Assembly: GCA_964564655.1 (NCBI GenBank)
Contig: CAZMBO010000054.1
Span: forward strand, 1 to 11,434
Source of the DNA: UBA8687 sp964564655
GTDB lineage: Bacteria; Nitrospinota; Nitrospinia; Nitrospinales; VA-1
DNA: 11,434 nucleotides
Direction of reading: 5' to 3'
Shown: positions 1-7,273 of the stretch, one piece after another
Layout: every line of letters starts with the position of its first letter
Position numbering within the stretch: the first letter of the stretch is position 1
Position numbers and translations under genes: made by a program
Notes under the pieces: model-generated
What the model was told of the DNA's origin: nothing
Seen by the model: the letters and a program-made list of their open reading frames with translations, nothing else
Database searches by the model: none

Positions 1-1
1 A

Positions 2-78
<77 letters not shown>

Positions 79-96
79 AATGTATTAAAATACAAA

Positions 97-477
97 TTAT
101 TTTATTCCCATTCCAACGACCAAAAATTTACCGAGATATATAGCCAGTAAACACAGAGATATATTACCTAGAAGGTTGAGTCCAAACATCATGTGTTCAC
201 TTTGTTCTAAAAGCTTCATTGATTCATAGCTAAATGTAGACATTGTAGTAAAAGAGCCCAGCACCCCAATAGTCAGACATATCCTGGTTTCTTCATTAAA
301 TACTCCGCGGTATTCAGAGGCATACATTATCAGAGCCAATAAAAAACTACCGAGAAAATTGACTCCAAGAGTTCCAGCAGGGAAGGTGATAAAGCCACTT
401 TGAATCAAATCGCTGAGCCAATAACGTAAAATTGCTCCGACAAAACCTCCCAATCCGACTAGTAACCAAATTGACAT
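97..477 (-). CDS. crcB: Fluoride channel CrcB/FluC family
   Basis: The 126-residue hydrophobic protein has the length and four-helix pattern of the FluC family, dual-topology dimers that export fluoride passively across the inner membrane. Visible family motifs are GxxGAxxRY (residues 11-19, with the conserved Arg18), GTLGVNFLGSF (35-45, with the pore Asn40) and the polar-track/phenylalanine-box region GSFTTMSTFS (74-83). In the last motif the usual TTFSTF reads TTMSTF, so the first box phenylalanine is Met79 while Phe82 remains. The ATG at 477 is 4 nt past the stop of the TPR gene, so it is probably the last protein gene of a three-gene operon and may rely on translational coupling, as no good Shine-Dalgarno is visible. 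I see no fluoride riboswitch in the operon leader. The family call is firm; whether this copy is fully active is inferred. Confidence 0.95.
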   Translation of the reverse strand: MSIWLLVGLGGFVGAILRYWLSDLIQSGFITFPAGTLGVNFLGSFLLALIMYASEYRGVFNEETRICLTIGVLGSFTTMSTFSYESMKLLEQSEHMMFGLNLLGNISLCLLAIYLGKFLVVGMGIK

Positions 478-481
478 TAGA

Positions 482-961
482 TTATTTTATGCTATTTCCT
501 GATTTTTCTTCGATCATGCGTAGTCGAGCCCCAGCCATAGCGACACCCGCATAATCATTTCGGTTAGTAAAAGACTGGATGGCTTTTTTGGCGTAAAGGA
601 CAGCCGTTTTATTATCATTTGTTTTATGAGCGATCCAAGCAATATTCATTTCCATCTGCGGCACTTCCTGATGCTTAGGATTTAGTTGAATTCCTTCTTT
701 ATAGGAAGCTATTGATTCCTTATAGCGTCCTGTATTACCATATGCGTTCCCCAAACTCAAATATGCATCAATGTAGTTCGGATTTTCCTTAAGGGCTTTT
801 TTAAATGCCTCGATAGCATCTTCATGTTTGCCAGAGGCACCCCTTTCAATTCCTAGTTGAAGATAGTCTTCTGCGTGCATGGGTTCTTCGTGGGTCGCTA
901 TACGCCAGAAAGTTGCCCCTATGACACCCAGAATAAATAATGTGCCGATTAGCTTCTTCAT
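482..961 (-). CDS. Membrane-anchored TPR-repeat protein
   Basis: The 159-residue protein has an N-terminal hydrophobic helix after a Lys pair (residues 4-19). There is no lipobox cysteine, so it looks like an uncleaved anchor or a signal peptide with a weak cleavage site. The rest is tetratricopeptide repeats: TPR1 about 31-62 (YLQLG...AIEAFKKALKENP), TPR2 64-97 (AYLSLGNAYGNTGRYKESI...LNP) and a degenerate third helix pair about 100-133. TPRs are protein-docking scaffolds; the anchor suggests that it acts on the periplasmic face. Its ATG overlaps the stop of the permease-propeller gene by 4 nt (ATGA), indicating translational coupling and a likely partnership with that protein. CRTAC1/UnbV-type proteins are often found beside or fused to TPR modules. 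The specific partner and function are not known. Confidence 0.85.
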   Translation of the reverse strand: MKKLIGTLFILGVIGATFWRIATHEEPMHAEDYLQLGIERGASGKHEDAIEAFKKALKENPNYIDAYLSLGNAYGNTGRYKESIASYKEGIQLNPKHQEVPQMEMNIAWIAHKTNDNKTAVLYAKKAIQSFTNRNDYAGVAMAGARLRMIEEKSGNSIK

Positions 962-3900
962 TGATTATTCTTTCTTTGAACAATGTATTCATGATTGGTA
1001 GGGAGATTCCTCTCAATTTGAGTCGCTTCTCCCGTTGACCAGGTTATTTCAATGCTCTTAATGGTATCTGTTTTTCCTAAACCAAAATGTGCCAAGGGTG
1101 CATCGTAAGAATGAAATCCGCCCCCGGTTTTTATTTCACGAAACTGATGCTTTTCTCCATTTAGTCCATAGCGGATTATTATTTTACATCCCAGACAAAA
1201 TCGGTTTCCCTTTTTATCTTGGAGTTTAAAAGTCACACTATTATTTTGAGACTCATGGTTAGTATACACTTTGAACGGACCATACAAAGTATTTGCGATG
1301 ATATCGAGGTCGCCATCACGATCGATATCCAAATAGGTGTAGGAGGAACTGTGGTCGTAATCATCTAGCCCAAATTTCTGTTCGGATGATTTAAACGTTT
1401 GCCCCTTCTGATTATGAAAGAAATTATTGGCCGCAAATTCTTGAGTGATGGGCACACCATTGACCACATAAAGATCTTGCCATTGGTCGTTGTCTAGGTC
1501 TGCAAAGCGAGCGTTCCAACTCCACTCTGCTGTTGAGATTTCAGCTTGTTTGGAAACATCTTTAAAGGTGTGATCGATTTGACCCGATAAAAGTAAGTTG
1601 AACTGAGTTTGCATGGGAATTTCTTCATCAGTCGAAATTTTGAGATGTTGTGCTTCAAAGTATTTATTGCAAACCAAATTGTTGAGTATAAAAGGAGCAG
1701 AAATTTTTTCGCAGAGCGATTTGTTTTTTCGAGTTGTTGCTACCAATACCATACGCATAACCATACATTCCTGAATTTGTTCTGGATCTCCCAAAAGCGA
1801 GCATTTTTCTGAGATATCCTGCTTTTCCGGATTCAACAGGGTTGCCAGTTTTACAAGTCGGTAGCAGGAATTTTTGTCGAGGACACTTTTCCCAGATTCA
1901 CAAAAATCAAGTCCCACATTTTTCATTGTGTCGCCGAAAATATTTGAGACGATATCCAGTCCACGTGACATTCCAATATTAGCCAAATAGATATCAGGAA
2001 CTAAATCGTTATTAAAATCACCTGTGTCTATGCTCATGGTGTTCTGGGTTGTGAGTGGAATAACTTTGTCTTGATGGCGTATTTTTTTAAATTCACCTCT
2101 GTTTTTGCCATGAAAGTAAGTGTCAGAGACACGATAATCGTTCCCAATAACTAGGTCAGGTAAATTATCCAGGTTGAAATCTGAAAGTAGGGTGGAATGG
2201 GTCTGTCCTGGGATTCCTTCCATATTTTGAATCTTAAAATCCAAATTGCGATTCAAGACCAATTGGTCAGTTGCTTGTTTTATAGGTTTACGAGTCAGGA
2301 TCCCCAAGTAGTAATTTCCGTTAAGGATGTCGAGATAGCTATCCTGATCTATATCTGCGAAGGCCACGGCACTGGTGAGAAGAGCATCCCCATTGGGAAC
2401 TTTTTTTACAGTAATTTCCCCTTTCACTGGGATAGGATTTAAAACAACGAAATTGCCTTCGTTGAAAGTCGTTAGGAAAATATCTAACCATCCATCATTA
2501 TTCAAATCAACAAGTGCAATATTAATCGCCTGCTTATCCTTCAGTTGGGTGATATTGCTAAAAGCTTTTTTAAATTTTTTTCCATACAAATTCTGGTAAA
2601 GCTCGAATCCATTATCTGTGGCAATAGCAAAGTCTGTCCATCCATCTTGGTCAAAATCCCCCGAAGCAATACCCCGCCCAAAAAATAAGGGATCCAGAAA
2701 AATCTTTGGGGTTAGGGCATTAGAATAGGTGATCCCTATGTCGGTACCCTTTTGAAGGGTAAAGGGTTTGCCTTCTTGTGAGTTGCGTTGTTGATGTTGT
2801 AACGCTTGAACCGTGATGTTTTCCTGTTTAAAAATAATAGGAGGCGCATACCGGTTCATCGGAGTCAGCGAAAAGTCGTTTGTAGGAGACGATGCTTTTT
2901 TAATGGAAGTTTTGCCAACGACTTGGCTGTATTGTTGCAACCATTGAATATGACGATACTCAATGAATCCATTGGATATATAACCCAGGCCCACACCAAT
3001 TACGAAGACAATAACAAAAAGTTTTATGGCCAGAAAAACCGAAAACGTGCGTGCTATAATCATCGCGGAGTAGATGCTGAAAGTCCCCAGAGTGAACAAC
3101 ATTGTGCTGACGAAAGCTGGGGCCAACCCCGACATCATCAATGTTTGCGCCAACATTAAATCGAAAGCTATTGGTAATGGCATGAACGTTCCCATGAAAG
3201 AGATCAAACTCAAGTTAGCTAAATTGATGGGTACACCAATTAACTTGTCGAAACTCCATGCATGGCTTGCTATGGCACCTAAGACCCCGGCTAAGAGCAT
3301 GAGGGGAGTGGTTCTAATAAAAATGTATTGCAGTCCTTTTAGATAATCAACGGTGACGCCTTTTAAGGCTTCTGACCAGGACTCGTTGGAAATATCGCAA
3401 GACGTGTCGACCTCGCAAACAGAATTTTCTTGAGGGAGCCTTCTTTTGTCAGATATCAGGGGGACAATAAGAAGAATCAGCACAAAGGTTGCTAGCAGCT
3501 TTAACAAAGCCATATAAAAAGGGAAAATGGAAAAAAGCATGGTCAATACGATGATGTTTAATGTGGGCGAGCTGAACATGACTGCCAATGCCATTTCCAT
3601 TTTGCTGCCGGCTTCATACATTCCTTTGGCTATGGGCGCTACGCAGTTGACGCAAACACCAAGTGGTGTGCCCACAAACATTCCCATAAAGCTGTTTCGA
3701 AAGCGTTTATCGGAGGGTTGTCTTGGGGTATATTTCAGTAGGGTGAAAAAACCTGCGGCAATCACTAGCCCAAATGCCATGCCGCGCCAATTGGTTTGGT
3801 ACCAGTTCAAGGTGGTGGTCGTTACGCGTGTAAGAAAGTCAGCATTTCGGGATGCATGGAAGTGGGCTTCGTTGGTGAGAGGATCTTCAAAAGCTTCAGT

Positions 3901-4014
3901 CCCAGAAAGAGCAGCCTTAGTATCCAAAGCAGGATAACGGGAGACCAGCCAGAAACTGCAGGCAACGCAAACAAGAAAAATAATAAGGATTGTAAACCTT
4001 CGATTACCAGACAT
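958..4014 (-). CDS. ArsP/DUF318-type permease fused to VCBS beta-propeller and ASPIC/UnbV domain
   Basis: This 1018-residue protein has three parts. (1) Residues about 1-350 are a polytopic permease: an N-terminal helix (7-25), another at 78-94, then CVNCVAPIAKGMYEAG (121-136) and SSPTLN (148-153). These match the CxC...P-IA-G-x-x-x-AG and SPxxN signatures of the PF03773 (ArsP_1/DUF318) permeases. A second inverted half follows at 228-345 (MPLPIAFDLMLAQ at 278-290). (2) Residues about 440-910 hold seven FG-GAP/VCBS calcium-loop motifs of the D-x-D/N-x-D-x-x-x-D type at 453, 503, 554, 612, 666, 839 and 896, enough for a seven-bladed propeller. (3) Residues about 925-1013 are an ASPIC/UnbV domain (GGGFHSYDAPLAHFGLG, then ITWSTGE). 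A long insertion between motifs 5 and 6 carries six cysteines. The domain families are normally separate proteins and the reading frame is continuous. The ATG at 4014 lacks a clear Shine-Dalgarno. It is first in the operon with the TPR protein and crcB. The substrate is unknown; metalloid or another small solute is inferred only from the permease family. The propeller is probably extracytoplasmic. Confidence 0.88.
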   Translation of the reverse strand: MSGNRRFTILIIFLVCVACSFWLVSRYPALDTKAALSGTEAFEDPLTNEAHFHASRNADFLTRVTTTTLNWYQTNWRGMAFGLVIAAGFFTLLKYTPRQPSDKRFRNSFMGMFVGTPLGVCVNCVAPIAKGMYEAGSKMEMALAVMFSSPTLNIIVLTMLFSIFPFYMALLKLLATFVLILLIVPLISDKRRLPQENSVCEVDTSCDISNESWSEALKGVTVDYLKGLQYIFIRTTPLMLLAGVLGAIASHAWSFDKLIGVPINLANLSLISFMGTFMPLPIAFDLMLAQTLMMSGLAPAFVSTMLFTLGTFSIYSAMIIARTFSVFLAIKLFVIVFVIGVGLGYISNGFIEYRHIQWLQQYSQVVGKTSIKKASSPTNDFSLTPMNRYAPPIIFKQENITVQALQHQQRNSQEGKPFTLQKGTDIGITYSNALTPKIFLDPLFFGRGIASGDFDQDGWTDFAIATDNGFELYQNLYGKKFKKAFSNITQLKDKQAINIALVDLNNDGWLDIFLTTFNEGNFVVLNPIPVKGEITVKKVPNGDALLTSAVAFADIDQDSYLDILNGNYYLGILTRKPIKQATDQLVLNRNLDFKIQNMEGIPGQTHSTLLSDFNLDNLPDLVIGNDYRVSDTYFHGKNRGEFKKIRHQDKVIPLTTQNTMSIDTGDFNNDLVPDIYLANIGMSRGLDIVSNIFGDTMKNVGLDFCESGKSVLDKNSCYRLVKLATLLNPEKQDISEKCSLLGDPEQIQECMVMRMVLVATTRKNKSLCEKISAPFILNNLVCNKYFEAQHLKISTDEEIPMQTQFNLLLSGQIDHTFKDVSKQAEISTAEWSWNARFADLDNDQWQDLYVVNGVPITQEFAANNFFHNQKGQTFKSSEQKFGLDDYDHSSSYTYLDIDRDGDLDIIANTLYGPFKVYTNHESQNNSVTFKLQDKKGNRFCLGCKIIIRYGLNGEKHQFREIKTGGGFHSYDAPLAHFGLGKTDTIKSIEITWSTGEATQIERNLPTNHEYIVQRKNNQ

Positions 4015-4041
4015 TGTATTTATTTTGGGAAAACGAAATGA

Positions 4042-4047
4042 CTTATA
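4042..4047 (-). promoter_or_regulatory. Possible -10 box for the permease/TPR/crcB operon
   Basis: On the minus strand TATAAG lies 27 nt upstream of the permease ATG, which would give a leader of roughly 20 nt. The best -35 at 17-nt spacing is only TTTTAA (4065-4070), so this is a weak prediction. No riboswitch-like structure is visible in the short leader. Confidence 0.3.
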
Positions 4048-4142
4048 ACGTTTATATTTTTACCTTAAAATAGGTTAGAAGGGGAAACCAATTTTTGCTC
4101 CTTGTCTACAAGAACACCTATTGGTAAAATCCGTGCTATTGA

Positions 4143-4163
4143 AAAACCTTTTTAACAGGTTTT
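4143..4163. promoter_or_regulatory. 7-bp inverted repeat upstream of glnS, candidate operator or RNA hairpin
   Basis: AAAACCT (4143-4149) and AGGTTTT (4157-4163) are perfect inverted repeats around a 7-nt centre. They lie where the -35 element of the glnS promoter should be, just upstream of TATAAT at 4180. The site could be bound by a regulator that replaces or blocks -35 recognition. No regulator is identified in the window. Confidence 0.4.
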
Positions 4164-4179
4164 CCAGTTATATTCTGGT

Positions 4180-4185
4180 TATAAT
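4180..4185 (+). promoter_or_regulatory. Candidate glnS -10 box (TATAAT)
   Basis: A perfect TATAAT lies 47 nt before the glnS TTG codon, which would start the transcript near 4192 and give a leader of about 40 nt containing the Shine-Dalgarno. No recognisable -35 exists at 15-18 nt spacing; the inverted repeat at 4143-4163 occupies that position. Confidence 0.55.
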
Positions 4186-4231
4186 AGCTTCGTTTGTTTC
4201 CCGCCAAAGAGCAAGAAAGAGGAGAGAAAAC

Positions 4232-5899
4232 TTGTCAGAAGTCGAAACCCCTTCCAATTTTATTCAGAATAAAATTGATCAGGAATTAAAATCCGCGAAG
4301 TTTACCGTTCATACGCGTTTTCCTCCAGAGCCTAATGGGCATCTGCATATTGGGCACGCGAAATCTATTTGTCTTAATTTTGGACTGGCGAATAAATTTT
4401 CAGGAATATGTAATTTGAGGTTTGATGACACCAACCCAAACAAAGAAGACATAAAATATGTCAAAGCCATTCAGGAAGATATTAAATGGCTTGGATTCGA
4501 CTGGGGTAATCAGATTTTTTACGCGTCTGACTATTTCAATCAGCTATTTGAATTTGCAATACAGCTGATCAACAAGGGCAAGGCTTATGTTGATGACTTG
4601 ACCCCAGAACAAATACGGAAATACCGTGGAACGCTTTCAGAGCCAGGGGAAAATAGCCCTTATCGAGATCGAACCGTTGAAGAGAATTTAGCATTATTCC
4701 AAAAAATGAAGGCCGGGGAGTTTGCAGAAGGGGAAAAAGTTCTACGCGCCAAAATTGATATGAGTTTAGGCAATTTGAATATGCGCGATCCCGTACTTTA
4801 TCGAATTTTGAAAGCAACACATCATCGGACAGGAAACAAGTGGTGCATTTACCCGATGTATGATTTTACTCACGGGCAATCGGATTCAATTGAAAAGATA
4901 ACTCACTCCCTCTGCACTCTAGAATTTGAAGACCATCGGCCTCTATACAACTGGTTTCTGGATGAACTGGAGATTTACCATCCACAGCAAATCGAATTTG
5001 CCCGCTTGAGTCTCAACTACACAATCCTAAGCAAAAGGAAACTCTTACAACTCGTTGAAGAAGATCATGTTGGTGGTTGGGACGATCCGCGTATGCCTAC
5101 CCTTTCGGGAATGCGTAGACGAGGCTATCCTCCCGAAGCAATCCGAGAATTTTGTGAGCGCATTGGGGTTTCAAAAAGTAATAGCATCGTCGATTTTGCT
5201 TTGCTGGAACATTGCGTCCGGGAAAACCTGAACCAAACTGCTATCCGGGTAATGGCTGTTTTGCGTCCATTAAAAGTTGTTTTGATGAATTATCCAGAAG
5301 GTCAAGTTGAAGAGATGGATGCTGTGAACAATCCTGAAGACCCAGATGCCGGAACCCGCAAGATGCCTTTTTCCAGGATTATTTATATTGAGCAAGAGGA
5401 TTTTATGGAGGATCCTCCTAAAAAATTTTTTCGGCTTGGTCCTGGTCGTGAAGTTCGCCTCAAACACGCTTATGTAATAAAATGTGAAGAGGTGATCAAA
5501 AATGAGTTGGGAGAGATCGTTGAATTACGTTGTACTTACGACCCAGAAACACGTAGTGGTTCGACTCAAGATGGACGTAAAGTGAAAGGCACCCTGCACT
5601 GGGTCTCGGCAGATCATGCACATAAAGCGGAGGTGAGGTTGTATAGCCACCTCTTCAAGCATGCAAACCCGGGAGATGAAAAAGAATGCCCTGATCTGAA
5701 AGCAAGCTTGAATCCGGACTCTCTGGAAATAATTGAAGAGGCACTTTTAGAACCGTCATTGAAAAATGCAAAAGGCAGGTATCAATTTTTGAGGCTGGGT
5801 TATTTTTGTGTGGACAGTCAAAAATCTTCTTACGGTTCACAAGTATTTAACAGGGTCGTAACTCTCCGAGATACCTGGGCAAAAATTATAAAGAAATGA
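4232..5899 (+). CDS. glnS: Glutaminyl-tRNA synthetase
   Basis: GlnRS charges tRNA-Gln with glutamine in an ATP-dependent reaction in the cytoplasm. The 555-residue product is nearly the length of the E. coli enzyme (554) and follows it closely. The class I signature is in PPEPNGHLHIGHAKS (31-45, HIGH at 39-42), the LRFDDTNP motif at 62-69, and the KMSKS-equivalent ILSKRK at 265-270. DHVGGWDDPRMPTLSGMRRRG follows, and a two-barrel anticodon-binding region occupies the last 200 residues or so. The start is TTG at 4232: GGAG sits at 4221-4224 with 7-nt spacing and the N-terminus (MSEVETPSNF) then aligns with known GlnRS. The frame is open up to a TTG at 4121, but the extra 37 codons have no ribosome site and contain the likely promoter. 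Direct charging implies that the organism need not use GatCAB for Gln-tRNA. Confidence 0.97.
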   Translation: MSEVETPSNFIQNKIDQELKSAKFTVHTRFPPEPNGHLHIGHAKSICLNFGLANKFSGICNLRFDDTNPNKEDIKYVKAIQEDIKWLGFDWGNQIFYASDYFNQLFEFAIQLINKGKAYVDDLTPEQIRKYRGTLSEPGENSPYRDRTVEENLALFQKMKAGEFAEGEKVLRAKIDMSLGNLNMRDPVLYRILKATHHRTGNKWCIYPMYDFTHGQSDSIEKITHSLCTLEFEDHRPLYNWFLDELEIYHPQQIEFARLSLNYTILSKRKLLQLVEEDHVGGWDDPRMPTLSGMRRRGYPPEAIREFCERIGVSKSNSIVDFALLEHCVRENLNQTAIRVMAVLRPLKVVLMNYPEGQVEEMDAVNNPEDPDAGTRKMPFSRIIYIEQEDFMEDPPKKFFRLGPGREVRLKHAYVIKCEEVIKNELGEIVELRCTYDPETRSGSTQDGRKVKGTLHWVSADHAHKAEVRLYSHLFKHANPGDEKECPDLKASLNPDSLEIIEEALLEPSLKNAKGRYQFLRLGYFCVDSQKSSYGSQVFNRVVTLRDTWAKIIKK

Positions 5900-5941
5900 G
5901 TCTGCTGATAAGAGAAGACGGTGATTTATAATTGATGTTGT

Positions 5942-6041
5942 NNNNNNNNNNNNNNNNNNNNNNNNNNNNNNNNNNNNNNNNNNNNNNNNNNNNNNNNNNN
6001 NNNNNNNNNNNNNNNNNNNNNNNNNNNNNNNNNNNNNNNNN
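5942..6041. other. Assembly gap (100 Ns)
   Basis: Exactly 100 consecutive Ns, the conventional filler for a scaffold join of unknown size. The sequence before it is the 42-nt tail after glnS; the sequence after it is the dnaN leader. Real distance, missing genes and even local adjacency across this point are unknown. Confidence 0.99.
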
Positions 6042-6093
6042 CTGAGATTTTGTAAGTGCTGATAAAGTATGGAGTTAAAATTCATCATTTGTT

Positions 6094-6122
6094 TTGACAG
6101 GTTTTTGCAATTGTGTTAAAAA
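6094..6122 (+). promoter_or_regulatory. Candidate sigma70-type dnaN promoter
   Basis: A perfect TTGACA (6094-6099) is followed after 17 nt by TAAAAA (6117-6122, four of six consensus bases). Transcription would begin near 6129, leaving a leader of about 27 nt with AAGGAG at 6146-6151 before the dnaN ATG at 6156. Confidence 0.6.
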
Positions 6123-6155
6123 TCCTCAAGTCTTATGTTGTAAATAAGGAGTTAC

Positions 6156-7265
6156 ATGGAAGTTAGAGTCAGCCGAGATGTGCTCTTGAAGGCCGTCCAA
6201 AAAGTTCAGGGAATAGTCGAACCAAAAGGAGCGATGCCTATTCTCTCCCACCTGCACCTTTCATCAGTTAAAGATGGTAGTATTTTTATCCGCGCTACGG
6301 ATTTAGAAATAGGAACTTTGGGAAGCTACCCTGCCAACGTCACAGCTGAAGGTGCGGTGGCTCTGAATGCTCGGAAATTGTTTGATATTGTTCGGGAGTT
6401 ACCGAATGAAGAAATCTACATTAAAAAAGAAGAAAATAATTGGATCACATTAAAATGTGGGAAATCCAAGTTCCGTCTCCCTGGCTTACCGCCTCAGGAT
6501 TACCCTCCAATGCCTGAATACAGTGACAAGGTTGTTATAGAATTTGATGGTAATATTCTAAAGGAAATGATTCGTAAAACTTTTTTCTCCGTATCACCAG
6601 ACGAATCAAGGCAGGCATTGAATGGTTTGTTATTGGAAACTGAAGGAAGTAACGCAACCCTTGTAGGTACAGACGGGCATAGATTAGCTTTGATCAGTCG
6701 TCCGGTCAATTCGCCCAAGAATGATAAGAAAAAATTAAATTTTTTGCTTCCCAAAAAAGCTTTATCTGAGCTTTTGAAGCTAATGGAAGATGGTGATGAC
6801 AAATTTGGGTTCTCTTCTCATGAAAATCATCTAGCTTTTATCCATGGCAAACAGGTTATTGTTTCCAGGAAAGTTGATGGGAAGTTCCCCAACTATCGCC
6901 AGGTTATCCCCACTGACAACCCGTTAAAGGCTCAAGCTAATCGCGAAGATTTGACCCGTGCTTTAAAAAGAGTCGCGCTTTTAGCAGATGAAAAATCAAA
7001 AATGGTTCGATTTGAGATACAAAAAGGAACCCTCACTTTGATTTCAGACAATACTGATCTAGGTGCTGCAGTAGAAGAAGTGGCGATTGAATACGATGGC
7101 GATGAGGTATCGATTGGTTTGAATGCTAAATACGTTCTTGACATATTGAATGTCATGGACGTTGAAATGGTGACCCTCAACTTGAAAGATCAAAATCATT
7201 CCTGCCTGTTTACTTCAGTTAGCGATGACCAATATAAAAGCATTGTAATGCCAATGCGTTTATAG
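6156..7265 (+). CDS. dnaN: DNA polymerase III beta subunit (sliding clamp)
   Basis: The 369-residue product forms the dimeric ring that tethers DNA polymerase III and many repair factors to DNA. The length equals that of typical clamps (366 in E. coli), with three clamp folds of about 120 residues. Family signatures include MPILSHLHLS near residue 28, ATDLEIG near 48, FRLPGLPPQDYP near 108, the TDGHRLAL stretch near 172, and the C-terminal tail SIVMPMRL, nearly identical to the E. coli ending that lines the partner-binding pocket. The ATG is preceded by AAGGAG with 4-nt spacing. No dnaA, recF or gyrB is adjacent: downstream, 8 nt away, is a convergent radical SAM gene, and upstream is an assembly gap. 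This therefore does not look like the classic dnaA-dnaN origin cluster. Confidence 0.98.
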   Translation: MEVRVSRDVLLKAVQKVQGIVEPKGAMPILSHLHLSSVKDGSIFIRATDLEIGTLGSYPANVTAEGAVALNARKLFDIVRELPNEEIYIKKEENNWITLKCGKSKFRLPGLPPQDYPPMPEYSDKVVIEFDGNILKEMIRKTFFSVSPDESRQALNGLLLETEGSNATLVGTDGHRLALISRPVNSPKNDKKKLNFLLPKKALSELLKLMEDGDDKFGFSSHENHLAFIHGKQVIVSRKVDGKFPNYRQVIPTDNPLKAQANREDLTRALKRVALLADEKSKMVRFEIQKGTLTLISDNTDLGAAVEEVAIEYDGDEVSIGLNAKYVLDILNVMDVEMVTLNLKDQNHSCLFTSVSDDQYKSIVMPMRL

Positions 7266-7273
7266 ATTTCCCT

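Noticed and set aside
3527..3937. Open frame of 136 codons on the plus strand inside the permease gene
   Set aside because: It is antisense to a clear transmembrane coding region, has no family resemblance and no ribosome site.
4015..4120. Fluoride riboswitch upstream of the crcB operon
   Set aside because: The region is AT-rich with no GC-rich hairpins or pseudoknot-like motif of that class.
4121..4231. N-terminal hydrophobic extension of GlnRS
   Set aside because: No ribosome site, not seen in GlnRS of known length, and the stretch contains the likely promoter.
6904..6912. DnaA-box-like TTATCCCCA near dnaN
   Set aside because: Single one-mismatch site inside the dnaN coding region, no cluster and no AT-rich unwinding element.
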